A stretch of 12,457 bases of DNA from Muribaculaceae bacterium. GTDB lineage: Bacteria; Bacteroidota; Bacteroidia; Bacteroidales; Muribaculaceae. Position numbers and translations under genes: made by a program. The stretch spans positions 1-12,457 of the forward strand of contig JAHHQT010000054.1 in the NCBI GenBank assembly GCA_020026215.1, in the 5' to 3' direction. Below the pieces are notes generated by a model. The model had not been told where the DNA came from and searched no databases. It worked only from the letters and a program-made list of their open reading frames with translations. The number at the start of each line of letters is the position of its first letter. Position 1 is the stretch's first letter. This document shows, piece by piece, positions 6,217-12,401 of the stretch.

Positions 6217-7064
6217 CAAGCTTTAAAGCTCATATCCAACCCTTTTACAGAGTGAGTTAGAGCTCCAACTGAGATATAGTCAACGCCACATTCTGCATAG
6301 CTTCTAAGAGTTGAGAACGTGATACCGCCTGACGATTCAGTTTCCACACGGCCATTGATGATTTCAACAGCTTTCTTTGTGTTTTCAATTGAGAAGTTAT
6401 CCAACATTACACGGTCAATACCGCCACAATTCAAAGCCTCTTGAAGTTCATCAAAGTTTCTAACTTCAATTTCAATCTTCATGCCTTCTTTGTGATTGTC
6501 TTTGATATATTGTTGAGCTTTATGAATAGCGTTAGTAATACCTCCGGCAAAATCCACGTGATTGTCTTTTAATAGAATCATATCGAAAAGACCAATTCTG
6601 TGGTTCATACCGCCACCGATTTTAACAGCCTGTTTTTCAAGCATTCTCATACCCGGTGTAGTTTTACGAGTATCAAGAACTTTTGTCTTCAAGCCTTTCA
6701 ATTCATCCATATATTTGGCTGTCATTGTAGCGATACCACTCATACGTTGCATGATGTTAAGCATCAAACGCTCTGTTTGCAACAAAGAACGGACTTTACC
6801 TTCTACAACAAACGCAATATCACCCACTTTTACTCTGTCTCCATCGTGCTTGAAAAGAGTAACTTTCAATTCAGGGTCAAATTTCTTAAACACTTTCAAT
6901 GCAATATCGACACCAGCCAATACACCATCTTCCTTAATCAATAAATGTTGCTTACCCATTTCTGTTTCAGGAATACAGCACAAAGTTGTGTGGTCACCGT
7001 CTCCAATATCTTCAGCAAATGACAAATCTAACAATTGATCAATCAATTCTTCTGTCGTTTTCAT
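6213..7064 (-). CDS. nadC: Quinolinate phosphoribosyltransferase (carboxylating)
   Basis: A 283-residue NadC, which converts quinolinate and PRPP to nicotinate mononucleotide, CO2 and pyrophosphate, the step where the de novo NAD pathway joins the salvage route. Evidence: AEDIGDGDHTT near residues 17-27 (family eDlg.GDiTt), LLQTERLMLNIMQRMSGIAT at 94-113, the signature TRKTTPGMRMLEKQAVKIGGG at 132-152 followed by NHRIGLFDMILLKDNH at 154-169, EIEVRN at 198-203, VMLDNFS at 219-225 and the phosphate-binding SSGGI at 244-248. Length and active-site residues are normal. nadA and nadB are not adjacent. It is divergent from rlmH, with a -7 box at 7107-7114, and its last bases overlap the end of the convergent HAD gene (6213-6216). 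Confidence 0.97.
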   Translation of the reverse strand: MKTTEELIDQLLDLSFAEDIGDGDHTTLCCIPETEMGKQHLLIKEDGVLAGVDIALKVFKKFDPELKVTLFKHDGDRVKVGDIAFVVEGKVRSLLQTERLMLNIMQRMSGIATMTAKYMDELKGLKTKVLDTRKTTPGMRMLEKQAVKIGGGMNHRIGLFDMILLKDNHVDFAGGITNAIHKAQQYIKDNHKEGMKIEIEVRNFDELQEALNCGGIDRVMLDNFSIENTKKAVEIINGRVETESSGGITFSTLRSYAECGVDYISVGALTHSVKGLDMSFKAC

Positions 7065-7106
7065 ATCTAATTTGTTAATTATTTTTTAATTTTGTATTTA
7101 CAAGTG

Positions 7107-7114
7107 CAAAGGTA
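7107..7114 (-). promoter_or_regulatory. Candidate -7 box of nadC
   Basis: TACCTTTG on the minus strand (7114..7107) fits TAnnTTTG and would give a leader of about 35 bases before the nadC start codon. It lies only 5 bases from the opposite-facing -7 box of rlmH, so transcription from one is likely to hinder the other. Confidence 0.55.
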
Positions 7115-7119
7115 AATAT

Positions 7120-7127
7120 TATATTTG
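7120..7127 (+). promoter_or_regulatory. Candidate -7 box of rlmH, implying a leaderless transcript
   Basis: TATATTTG fits TAnnTTTG. Only 7 bases separate it from the rlmH ATG at 7135, compared with 17-18 bases at the proS, engB, HAD and aromatic-leader promoters in this window. Transcription would start at or within a few bases of the start codon. A TTTG at 7091-7094 is 25 bases upstream, longer than the usual 19-21 spacing. Confidence 0.45.
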
Positions 7128-7134
7128 ATTTTTT

Positions 7135-7608
7135 ATGAAAATATCCCTCATTGTCGTTGGAAAAACAGTACATAGTTATCTAAATAACGGAATTGACGAT
7201 TACAGCAAACGAATTTCTTATTATTGTCCGTTTGAAATCAAATATATCCCAGATATTAAAAACACTAAAAGTCTGACACAACCTCAACAAAAGGAAATTG
7301 AAGGACAAAGTCTGTTAAACTCTTTTGAAAAGTCAGACTATGTTGTTCTTCTTGATGAGCACGGCAAAGAATTTACCTCTGTAGATTTCTCCAAATACAT
7401 CGAAAAGAAAATGCAGTCTGTTCCACGCAGACTAGTTTTTGTCATTGGCGGTCCTTATGGATTTTCCAAAGAAGTTAAAGAAAGAAGTAACGAGAAAATT
7501 TCCATCTCCAAGATGACCTTTCCTCACGACTTGATTCGTCTTATTTTCACAGAACAACTATACAGAGCATTCTCCATATTACACAATGAACCTTACCATC
7601 ATGAATAA
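7135..7608 (+). CDS. rlmH: 23S rRNA (pseudouridine-1915-N3)-methyltransferase RlmH
   Basis: A 157-residue SPOUT-class methyltransferase that uses S-adenosylmethionine to methylate N3 of pseudouridine 1915 in helix 69 of 23S rRNA on the assembled ribosome. The normal length is about 155-160. It shows the N-terminal strand MKISLIVVGKT, the LLDEHGKEFTS segment (family LDe.Gk..sS), the SAM-binding knot loop VFVIGGPYGFS, and the C-terminal knot MTFPHDLIRLIFTEQLYRAFSILHNEPYHHE, which is the RlmH signature (hP.H.lvR..l.EQlYRA..I..g.pYH). The start is fixed by the first beta strand. It is divergent from nadC and convergent with tyrA; the last codons form one arm of a hairpin (7590-7618). Confidence 0.97.
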   Translation: MKISLIVVGKTVHSYLNNGIDDYSKRISYYCPFEIKYIPDIKNTKSLTQPQQKEIEGQSLLNSFEKSDYVVLLDEHGKEFTSVDFSKYIEKKMQSVPRRLVFVIGGPYGFSKEVKERSNEKISISKMTFPHDLIRLIFTEQLYRAFSILHNEPYHHE

Positions 7609-7618
7609 ATGGTAAGGT
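7590..7618. terminator. Hairpin between the convergent rlmH and tyrA genes, probable bidirectional transcript end
   Basis: ACCTTACCAT (7590-7599) and ATGGTAAGGT (7609-7618) form a perfect 10-bp stem with a 9-base loop. The left arm lies in the last codons of rlmH and the stop codon is in the loop. No T-tract follows on either strand, so it is not a canonical intrinsic terminator. Its place between convergent genes suggests a shared 3' end structure. Confidence 0.5.
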
Positions 7619-7647
7619 CCATTGCACATTATAAATACCTCTATAAA

Positions 7648-8421
7648 TTATTTCAAATTTTCTCGGACTTTTGAAAGGAATTCCTTCATCCTTTCCGTAT
7701 CCTTATTTGCAATAATATCTTTCAGTTCATCCAAATTCTCTTGGATATGATTGATTTGTCCAACAGTATGAGGATTGAAGAGAATTTCTGTCAACAAATA
7801 ATTGTCTTCCGACATCAAGCCTCGGGCAATCGCCATGTGTCTTTTGTATGTTGTCCCAGGAGCATCCTGATGTTTGGTTACACTCCCGAAAACCAATGTG
7901 GATGTAAACGGAATAGATAGAGAATATGCAATTACTTCGTCATGCTGTTTGAAAGTATATTCACAAATATTCAAATGTAACTGGCTGTACAAATCCTTGA
8001 AGAATATTTTACCCATATAGTCCCCTTCTTCAATAATAATGGCATTCTCATCTGCCAAATTGCTCAATGAAGCAAACGTTGGACCGAACATCGGGTGCGT
8101 ACTTACATAAGGGTGCCCACATTTTTCATAATATTCAGGCAATCCATTCTTTACAGATGCAATATCTGCCAAAATACAAGTCTTCTCCAAATATGGTTCA
8201 ATCATGGCAAAAGCATCCAATGTATATTTTACAGTTGCTGCATTAATCACCAATTCAGGATTAAATTCTCGTATTTCTTCCAAAGAAGTAAAGCGCAATG
8301 TATTGAAAGTAAATCTCAACTTTTCAATATTTCTATCGTATATAGCGACAGTATGGTTTAAGCACAGTAAATCGGAAAAGAAAGTTCCCATTTTGCCGGC
8401 TCCAACTATCAAAATTCTCAT
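7648..8421 (-). CDS. tyrA: Prephenate dehydrogenase
   Basis: A 257-residue TyrA-family enzyme that oxidatively decarboxylates prephenate to 4-hydroxyphenylpyruvate for tyrosine. The N-terminal Rossmann fold has ILIVGAGKMG (3-12), and beta2 ends in an acidic residue, AIYDRN (D29), which favours NAD over NADP. The diagnostic active-site block is STHPMFGPTF, with H109 followed by MFGP. The C-terminal helical dimerisation region is present but compact. There is no ACT domain, so no direct tyrosine feedback domain is visible. It is the last gene of the aromatic operon, starting 7 bases after the DAHP synthase/chorismate mutase stop. Operon position and the HPMFGP block make prephenate much likelier than arogenate as substrate, although arogenate cannot be excluded from sequence. 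Confidence 0.9.
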   Translation of the reverse strand: MRILIVGAGKMGTFFSDLLCLNHTVAIYDRNIEKLRFTFNTLRFTSLEEIREFNPELVINAATVKYTLDAFAMIEPYLEKTCILADIASVKNGLPEYYEKCGHPYVSTHPMFGPTFASLSNLADENAIIIEEGDYMGKIFFKDLYSQLHLNICEYTFKQHDEVIAYSLSIPFTSTLVFGSVTKHQDAPGTTYKRHMAIARGLMSEDNYLLTEILFNPHTVGQINHIQENLDELKDIIANKDTERMKEFLSKVRENLK

Positions 8422-8428
8422 CGTTAAA

Positions 8429-9493
8429 TTATTTATTTAAAATTTCTATTTGTTGTCTTACTGATTCTTCGTGAATAGCTTGGTAAACTGTTTTCATAAA
8501 ATCACCACTCATTCCCATTTCAATGGCTAATTGGGCACGTGAATTCAAAATACTGTCATAACGGTTTGTTTGAACGACAGGCATACTATGCTCCTTTTTG
8601 TACTGACCAATTTCTCTTGATATTCTCATTCGTTTACCCAGTGCTTCAATCAAGTCATTGTCAATTTGGTCAATTTGTTGACGAAGCAAAGTTAGACTTT
8701 CTGTAGTTTGAGTAGTATCGCGAACAACCAAAGTATTCATAATGATATTCAAGATTTCCGGTGTTATTTGTTGATCCTTGTCACTCAATGCACAATTAGG
8801 ATTACAGTGTGATTCAATCATCAATCCGTCAAATCCCATATCCATAGCCTGTTGAGAAAGAGGAGCTATCAATTCTCTTTTACCGCCCATGTGTGACGGA
8901 TCACAGAAAATGCTCAAATTCGGGAAACGGCGTTGCAATTCAATTGGAATGTGCCATTGAGGCATATTTCTATAAATGTGTTTGCCATAAGCACTGAATC
9001 CACGATGAATAGCGCCGATGCGAGTTATACCCGCATTTTTAAGACGTTGCATAGCTCCAATCCACAATTCCAAATCAGGATTTACAGGATTTTTTACAAG
9101 GACAGGAATATCAACACCTTGTAAAGTATCAGCAATTTCCTGCATGGCAAATGGGTTGGCAGATGTGCGTGCACCAATCCAAAGGATATCAATACCAGCA
9201 TTTAATGCCAATTCCACATGGGCACGTGTAGCCACTTCTGTCGCCACCAGCATACCCGTTTCTTTCTTGACCTTTTGCAGCCATGGCAAACCAATCAAAC
9301 CAACACCCTCAAAGCCTCCTGGTTTTGTTCTGGGTTTCCAGATACCTGCTCTAAATATTTTTACACCTGCTTTTGACAAGTCGTGAGCTGTTGTCAAAAT
9401 CTGTTCTTCCGATTCAGCACTACAAGGCCCAGCAATAACCATCGGTCGTTTGGTGCTTACACCATCAAATTGTAATGGCTTAATACTTTCCAT
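8429..9493 (-). CDS. Bifunctional DAHP synthase / chorismate mutase
   Basis: A 354-residue fusion. Residues 1-255 form a type I-beta (KDO8P-synthase-like) DAHP synthase that joins phosphoenolpyruvate and erythrose 4-phosphate, the first shikimate step. Visible are AGPCSAES with metal ligand C24, the phosphate-binding KPRT at 53-56, GART, the DPSHMGG histidine H201, IESH with E227, and D238 as last metal ligand. Residues about 265-354 form an AroQ chorismate mutase: LRQQIDQIDNDLIEALGKRM, REIGQYKKEH and a final helix ending HEESVRQQ. Homologues with this C-terminal fusion in Prevotella and Porphyromonas are known to be allosterically inhibited by prephenate through the mutase domain. The fusion therefore controls pathway entry and diverts chorismate to Phe/Tyr. 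It starts 11 bases after the aminotransferase gene. Confidence 0.95.
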   Translation of the reverse strand: MESIKPLQFDGVSTKRPMVIAGPCSAESEEQILTTAHDLSKAGVKIFRAGIWKPRTKPGGFEGVGLIGLPWLQKVKKETGMLVATEVATRAHVELALNAGIDILWIGARTSANPFAMQEIADTLQGVDIPVLVKNPVNPDLELWIGAMQRLKNAGITRIGAIHRGFSAYGKHIYRNMPQWHIPIELQRRFPNLSIFCDPSHMGGKRELIAPLSQQAMDMGFDGLMIESHCNPNCALSDKDQQITPEILNIIMNTLVVRDTTQTTESLTLLRQQIDQIDNDLIEALGKRMRISREIGQYKKEHSMPVVQTNRYDSILNSRAQLAIEMGMSGDFMKTVYQAIHEESVRQQIEILNK

Positions 9494-9504
9494 ATTATTA
9501 TTTT

Positions 9505-10677
9505 TTATTGTTTCATTTTTTTAATTCTCAACAAAGCCTCTTCCATTTTTTCGACTGTAGCACATAGCGATATACGAATAAATCGTTCACCATTTGAGCC
9601 GAAAATAAAACCAGGGGTAATAAAAACAGATGCATTATATAAAATATTGTCTGCAAATTTTTCAGAAGATTCCGCATCAGCAGGAATCTTACCCCACAGG
9701 AACAAGCCTTGTTGCGTTGCGTCAAATTCGCAATTCAATTCGCTCATGATTTTCTCAGCAACTTTACGCCTTTCTCTATAAACTTTATTTAATTCCAAAT
9801 ACCATTCTTTTTCACATGACAAAGCATGAATAGCAGCCATCATCATCGGCTTGAACTGTCCTGAATCAATATTGGATTTAACCTTCAAAATCCATTCCAC
9901 AAATTGAGGATTGGAAGCAAGCATACCCATTCTCCACCCTGCCATATTATGAGATTTACTCAATGAGTTCAATTCAATGGCTATATCTTTAGCACCTTCA
10001 ACCGACAATATACTGATGGGATTATCATTCAAGATAAAACTGTATGGATTGTCATTAATGATTAGAATATTGTGCTTTTTACCGAAAGCTATAATCTTTT
10101 CAAACAATTCTTTTGAAGCCTTAGCACCAGTTGGCATATTTGGGAAATTCACCCACATCAATTTGACTTTTTCCAAAGGCAATTCTTCCAATTCGTCAAA
10201 ATCAGGATACCAACCCAATTCTTCTTTCAAATTGTAGGAAAATATCTCTGCTCCCAACAATTTACTCACTGAAGTATAGGTAGGATAACCAGGGTTAGGA
10301 ACTAATACACCATCACCTTCATTCAAAAAAGCCATTGAAATATGCAATATACCTTCTTTTGAACCAATCAAAGGCAGAATCTCATTATCAGGATTCAACG
10401 ATACACCGTACCAATTTTTATACCATTCAGAATAGGCTTTGCGCAAAGCTGGCAAGCCAACATAAGACTGATAACTATGCGCATCAGACTTTATCACTTC
10501 ATCGCATAAAGTTTGGATAACGGAATCGTATGGTGGTCTGTCCGGTCCACCGACACCCAATGAGATAATATCTTTTCCCTCGCTATTTAATTTAGCAACT
10601 TCTTTCAATTTGCGAGAAAAATAGTATTCCTTTACAGATGTTACTCTGTTAGCAGGTATTATATTATTTGCTTTCAT
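9505..10677 (-). CDS. PLP-dependent class I/II aminotransferase of the aromatic operon
   Basis: A 390-residue fold-type I aminotransferase. Seen are the N-terminal SRKLKEVAKLNSEGKDIISLGVGGPD, the substrate-side Tyr segment SYQSYVGLPALRKA, PNPGYPTY, NFPNMPTG (Asn contacting the PLP ring), INDNPYS (Asp for the pyridine nitrogen and Tyr for the ring hydroxyl), the Schiff-base lysine in NSLSKSHNMAGWRMG (K241), and the C-terminal RFIRISLCA, whose Arg binds the substrate carboxylate. By context it should transaminate phenylpyruvate and hydroxyphenylpyruvate to Phe and Tyr; specificity is inferred, not readable. The frame is open to an ATG at 10719, but MKANNIIPANRV at 10677 is the better start: it overlaps pheA by only 14 bases instead of 56 and matches the usual N-terminus. 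The overlap implies translational coupling to pheA. Confidence 0.9.
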   Translation of the reverse strand: MKANNIIPANRVTSVKEYYFSRKLKEVAKLNSEGKDIISLGVGGPDRPPYDSVIQTLCDEVIKSDAHSYQSYVGLPALRKAYSEWYKNWYGVSLNPDNEILPLIGSKEGILHISMAFLNEGDGVLVPNPGYPTYTSVSKLLGAEIFSYNLKEELGWYPDFDELEELPLEKVKLMWVNFPNMPTGAKASKELFEKIIAFGKKHNILIINDNPYSFILNDNPISILSVEGAKDIAIELNSLSKSHNMAGWRMGMLASNPQFVEWILKVKSNIDSGQFKPMMMAAIHALSCEKEWYLELNKVYRERRKVAEKIMSELNCEFDATQQGLFLWGKIPADAESSEKFADNILYNASVFITPGFIFGSNGERFIRISLCATVEKMEEALLRIKKMKQ

Positions 10678-11509
10678 CGTTCGAAAATTTAGAATATTCT
10701 CCAAGTATTTTGAATTCACTGATTAGAGGTTTAACAGCCTCTATTGATTGCCTGTATCTTGTATAGTCATTAAATGTCAGATTCACAAAAAATCGATATT
10801 CCCATTCACGACCAATCAATGGTATAGACTGAATCTTTGATAAGTTCAAATCATAAAAAGAAAAAATCGTTAGAATTTTTGCCAAACTACCATTAGTGTG
10901 AGGCAGAGTAAAAACCAATGACGCTTTATCTATTTTATTGTTACAATATTCTTCATAAGAATTATCAGCCAAAACCAAAAAACGAGTAAAATTGCGTTTA
11001 TTTGTTTCAATACCCTTTTGCAAAATATTTAATCCATAGAGATTAGCAGCAAATTCGCCACAAATTGCGGCATGTCCCAACAATTGTTTTTCAGCAATTT
11101 CCTTAGCACTACCTGCAGTATCTGATTTTTCAACCATTTTCAAGTTTTTGTGTTGTAACAAAAACTCTTCGCATTGCATCAACGCCATAGGATGAGAATT
11201 CACCTCTGACAAATCCTGCAATTTCTGATTTTCCAAAGCCGCAATCACATGCGAAATTCTCATTTTATATTCACCAATAACTTTAGTGTTACTTTTGCGA
11301 AGCAATTCATGGTTTTGCAAAAGGCTCCCAGCTATAGTATTCTCAATAGCCATAACAGCCATTAGAGACGAGTCCTGTTCCAAATATTCAAACATGGAAT
11401 TGAATGTGTCACACGGAATTATTTCGACCTCTTCACCTTCGAAATAACTACGAGCAGCTGCATCATGGAAACAGCCATCCACTCCTTGTATTAATATTCT
11501 TTTTGTCAT
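10664..11509 (-). CDS. pheA: Prephenate dehydratase with ACT domain
   Basis: A 281-residue monofunctional prephenate dehydratase, which converts prephenate to phenylpyruvate. The catalytic part (1-190) has IQGVDGCFHDAAARSYF, AIENTIAGSLLQNHELL at 54-70, SHPMALMQCEEFL, SDTAGSAKEIAE, HAAICGEFAANLYGL and the catalytic-site NFTRFLVL with Thr-Arg-Phe at 175-177. The C-terminal ACT domain (about 196-270) has NGSLAKILTIF where Phe-binding ACT domains usually have GALA. It reads IQSIPL where the ESRP motif is expected, so feedback inhibition by phenylalanine may be altered. Start: an upstream in-frame ATG pair at 11566/11563 would add 19-20 residues encoded by the terminator hairpin itself. The ATG at 11509, just after the hairpin, gives the family N-terminus MTKRILIQGVDG and is preferred. 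It is the first structural gene of the operon and sits behind a Phe/Tyr attenuator. Confidence 0.93.
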   Translation of the reverse strand: MTKRILIQGVDGCFHDAAARSYFEGEEVEIIPCDTFNSMFEYLEQDSSLMAVMAIENTIAGSLLQNHELLRKSNTKVIGEYKMRISHVIAALENQKLQDLSEVNSHPMALMQCEEFLLQHKNLKMVEKSDTAGSAKEIAEKQLLGHAAICGEFAANLYGLNILQKGIETNKRNFTRFLVLADNSYEEYCNNKIDKASLVFTLPHTNGSLAKILTIFSFYDLNLSKIQSIPLIGREWEYRFFVNLTFNDYTRYRQSIEAVKPLISEFKILGEYSKFSNDESK

Positions 11510-11528
11510 ACTAAATATATTATAAAAG

Positions 11529-11558
11529 AAAAAGTCCCACAAAACTGCGGGACTTTTT
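11529..11558 (-). terminator. Attenuator terminator (3:4 hairpin) before pheA
   Basis: On the minus strand AAAAAGTCCC (11558..11549), a 10-base loop GCAGTTTTGT, and GGGACTTTTT (11538..11529) form a perfect 10-bp stem with a GTCCC/GGGAC core, followed by CTTTTAT, so the U-rich tract is continuous with the 3' arm. It lies between the promoter and the pheA start codon (20 bases before it), which is the placement expected of a regulatory rather than a gene-end terminator. The stem is also symmetric enough to work on the other strand, but no plus-strand gene ends here. Confidence 0.85.
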
Positions 11559-11607
11559 ATCATCATTTTACAATGTGTTTCTTTATTTTGTTAACATATT
11601 ATCCCGC
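11547..11607 (-). promoter_or_regulatory. Antiterminator pairing (2:3) of the Phe/Tyr attenuator
   Basis: GCGGGA (11607..11602), two bases after the leader-peptide stop codon, is perfectly complementary to TCCCGC (11552..11547), which overlaps the 5' arm of the terminator, so the two structures exclude each other. A possible protector pairing (1:2) also exists: CATATTAT within leader codons 5-8 (11650..11643) is complementary to ATAATATG (11602..11595) directly after GCGGGA. A ribosome stalled on the Tyr/Phe codons would cover region 1 and leave GCGGGA free to block the terminator; one resting on the stop codon would cover GCGGGA and let the terminator form. The 6-bp GC-rich match is convincing. 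The 8-bp A/U match could be chance. Confidence 0.75.
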
Positions 11608-11609
11608 TC

Positions 11610-11666
11610 TTATTCTTTGCCAAAATAAAAGTAAAAGTAGAAATAATATGCGTAATTGTTATTCAT
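11610..11666 (-). CDS. Phe/Tyr-rich leader peptide of the aromatic operon attenuator
   Basis: An 18-codon frame, ATG at 11666 and TAA at 11612-11610, encoding MNNNYAYYFYFYFYFGKE. Ten of 18 residues are aromatic: Tyr at 5, 7, 8, 10, 12, 14 and Phe at 9, 11, 13, 15, with both synonymous codons used for each. There is no Trp. The start codon lies 17 bases after the -7 box, so it is the first ATG of the transcript. The peptide itself probably has no function; its translation rate reports the supply of charged tRNA-Tyr and tRNA-Phe. The last Phe codon ends 14 bases before GCGGGA, which suits a stalled ribosome just clearing the antiterminator strand. It is the functional analogue of enterobacterial PheL; I cannot say whether it has been described in this lineage. 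Confidence 0.85.
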   Translation of the reverse strand: MNNNYAYYFYFYFYFGKE

Positions 11667-11683
11667 TCTGTGATTATTTCTGA

Positions 11684-11714
11684 CAAAGTTAAAAACATTT
11701 TAAATTAAAACAAA
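11684..11714 (-). promoter_or_regulatory. Promoter of the aromatic amino acid operon
   Basis: -33 TTTG (11714..11711), 19 bases, then -7 TAACTTTG (11691..11684) on the minus strand: the same boxes and spacing as the proS promoter. The predicted transcription start is near 11677-11680, giving a leader RNA of about 170 bases before pheA that contains the leader peptide and attenuator. Confidence 0.8.
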
Positions 11715-11789
11715 ATTAAAACGAAAAAAATTTATGACATCTTACAACAGATTATAATGTATTTATATGCATTAATCTATCATTCATAA

Positions 11790-12383
11790 CTATAGCTTGT
11801 TCATTTCCTCAATATAATCAAGCAATTCTTCCCTTCCGCGATTATCCACACTTGAAGTGGCAAAAATAGGAGGAAGTTCATCCCATTGTTTTTTCAATTC
11901 TTTTTTGTAGGCTTCCATATTTCTACGACCTACTTCCACTCCCATCTTGTCCAATTTAGTGAATACCAAGCTAAAAGGCACACCATTTTCGCCCAACCAT
12001 TCGATAAACTCAAGGTCTATTTTTTGAGGAGAATGACGTGAATCCACCAATACAAAAAGATTGGTCATCTGTTCTCTATCCAAAATATAGTTTTCAATCA
12101 TTTTCTTGAATTGAACACGAGACTCCTTTCCTCTCTGTGCATAGCCATATCCAGGAAGATCGACAATGTACCACTCATTATTAATTAAGAAGTGATTTAT
12201 CAACATAGTCTTACCTGGTTTTGATGAAGTCATTGCCAAACTTTTTCTCCCAGTCAATGCATTAATCAATGAAGATTTTCCCACATTTGAACGACCAATA
12301 AAAGCATATTCAGGAAAGTTTGTGTTCGGACATTTATTTACATCAGTATTACTTTGGATAAATTTTGCTTCTTTAATAATCAT
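11790..12383 (-). CDS. engB: Ribosome biogenesis GTP-binding protein EngB/YsxC
   Basis: A 197-residue small GTPase of the TrmE-Era-EngA-YihA branch, needed for 50S subunit assembly. The G motifs are intact: G1 GRSNVGKSS at 30-38, G2 region KPGKT at 55-59, G3 DLPGYGYA at 75-82 (family DlPGYGyA), G4 TKLDK at 142-146 and G5 TSS at 176-178. The PGYGYA block distinguishes it from Era and Der. Length is normal and there is no membrane segment. The start at 12383 gives MIIKEAKFIQS, the usual N-terminus leading to the FPEYAFIGRSN strand. It has its own -7 candidate (12402-12409). The next promoter downstream, that of the aromatic operon, is 76-98 bases past its 3' end, and I see no clear terminator in between, so some read-through into the attenuator leader is possible. 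Confidence 0.96.
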   Translation of the reverse strand: MIIKEAKFIQSNTDVNKCPNTNFPEYAFIGRSNVGKSSLINALTGRKSLAMTSSKPGKTMLINHFLINNEWYIVDLPGYGYAQRGKESRVQFKKMIENYILDREQMTNLFVLVDSRHSPQKIDLEFIEWLGENGVPFSLVFTKLDKMGVEVGRRNMEAYKKELKKQWDELPPIFATSSVDNRGREELLDYIEEMNKL

Positions 12384-12401
12384 ATTTCATAAAATTTTGT
12401 T

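Noticed and set aside
6562..7038. Open frame of 158 codons on the plus strand
   Set aside because: It is antisense to nadC, which is intact and well conserved; the product has no recognisable domain. A second plus-strand frame at 6600-6944 is rejected for the same reason.
10677..10719. Earlier ATG for the aminotransferase, adding 14 residues
   Set aside because: It would raise the overlap with pheA to 56 bases, and the added residues MNSKYLENILNFRT are simply the pheA 3' end read in another frame.
11529..11558. Terminator hairpin as the gene-end terminator of engB
   Set aside because: It lies more than 230 bases after engB and downstream of the strong promoter and leader peptide of the aromatic operon, so it belongs to the attenuator.
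11509..11566. Earlier ATG for pheA, adding 19 residues
   Set aside because: The extension is encoded by the attenuator terminator and is not part of the prephenate dehydratase family N-terminus; kept only as a finding.
11510..11680. T-box riboswitch before the aromatic operon
   Set aside because: No T-box consensus or specifier-stem pattern is seen; the aromatic-rich leader frame and alternative hairpins explain the region better.
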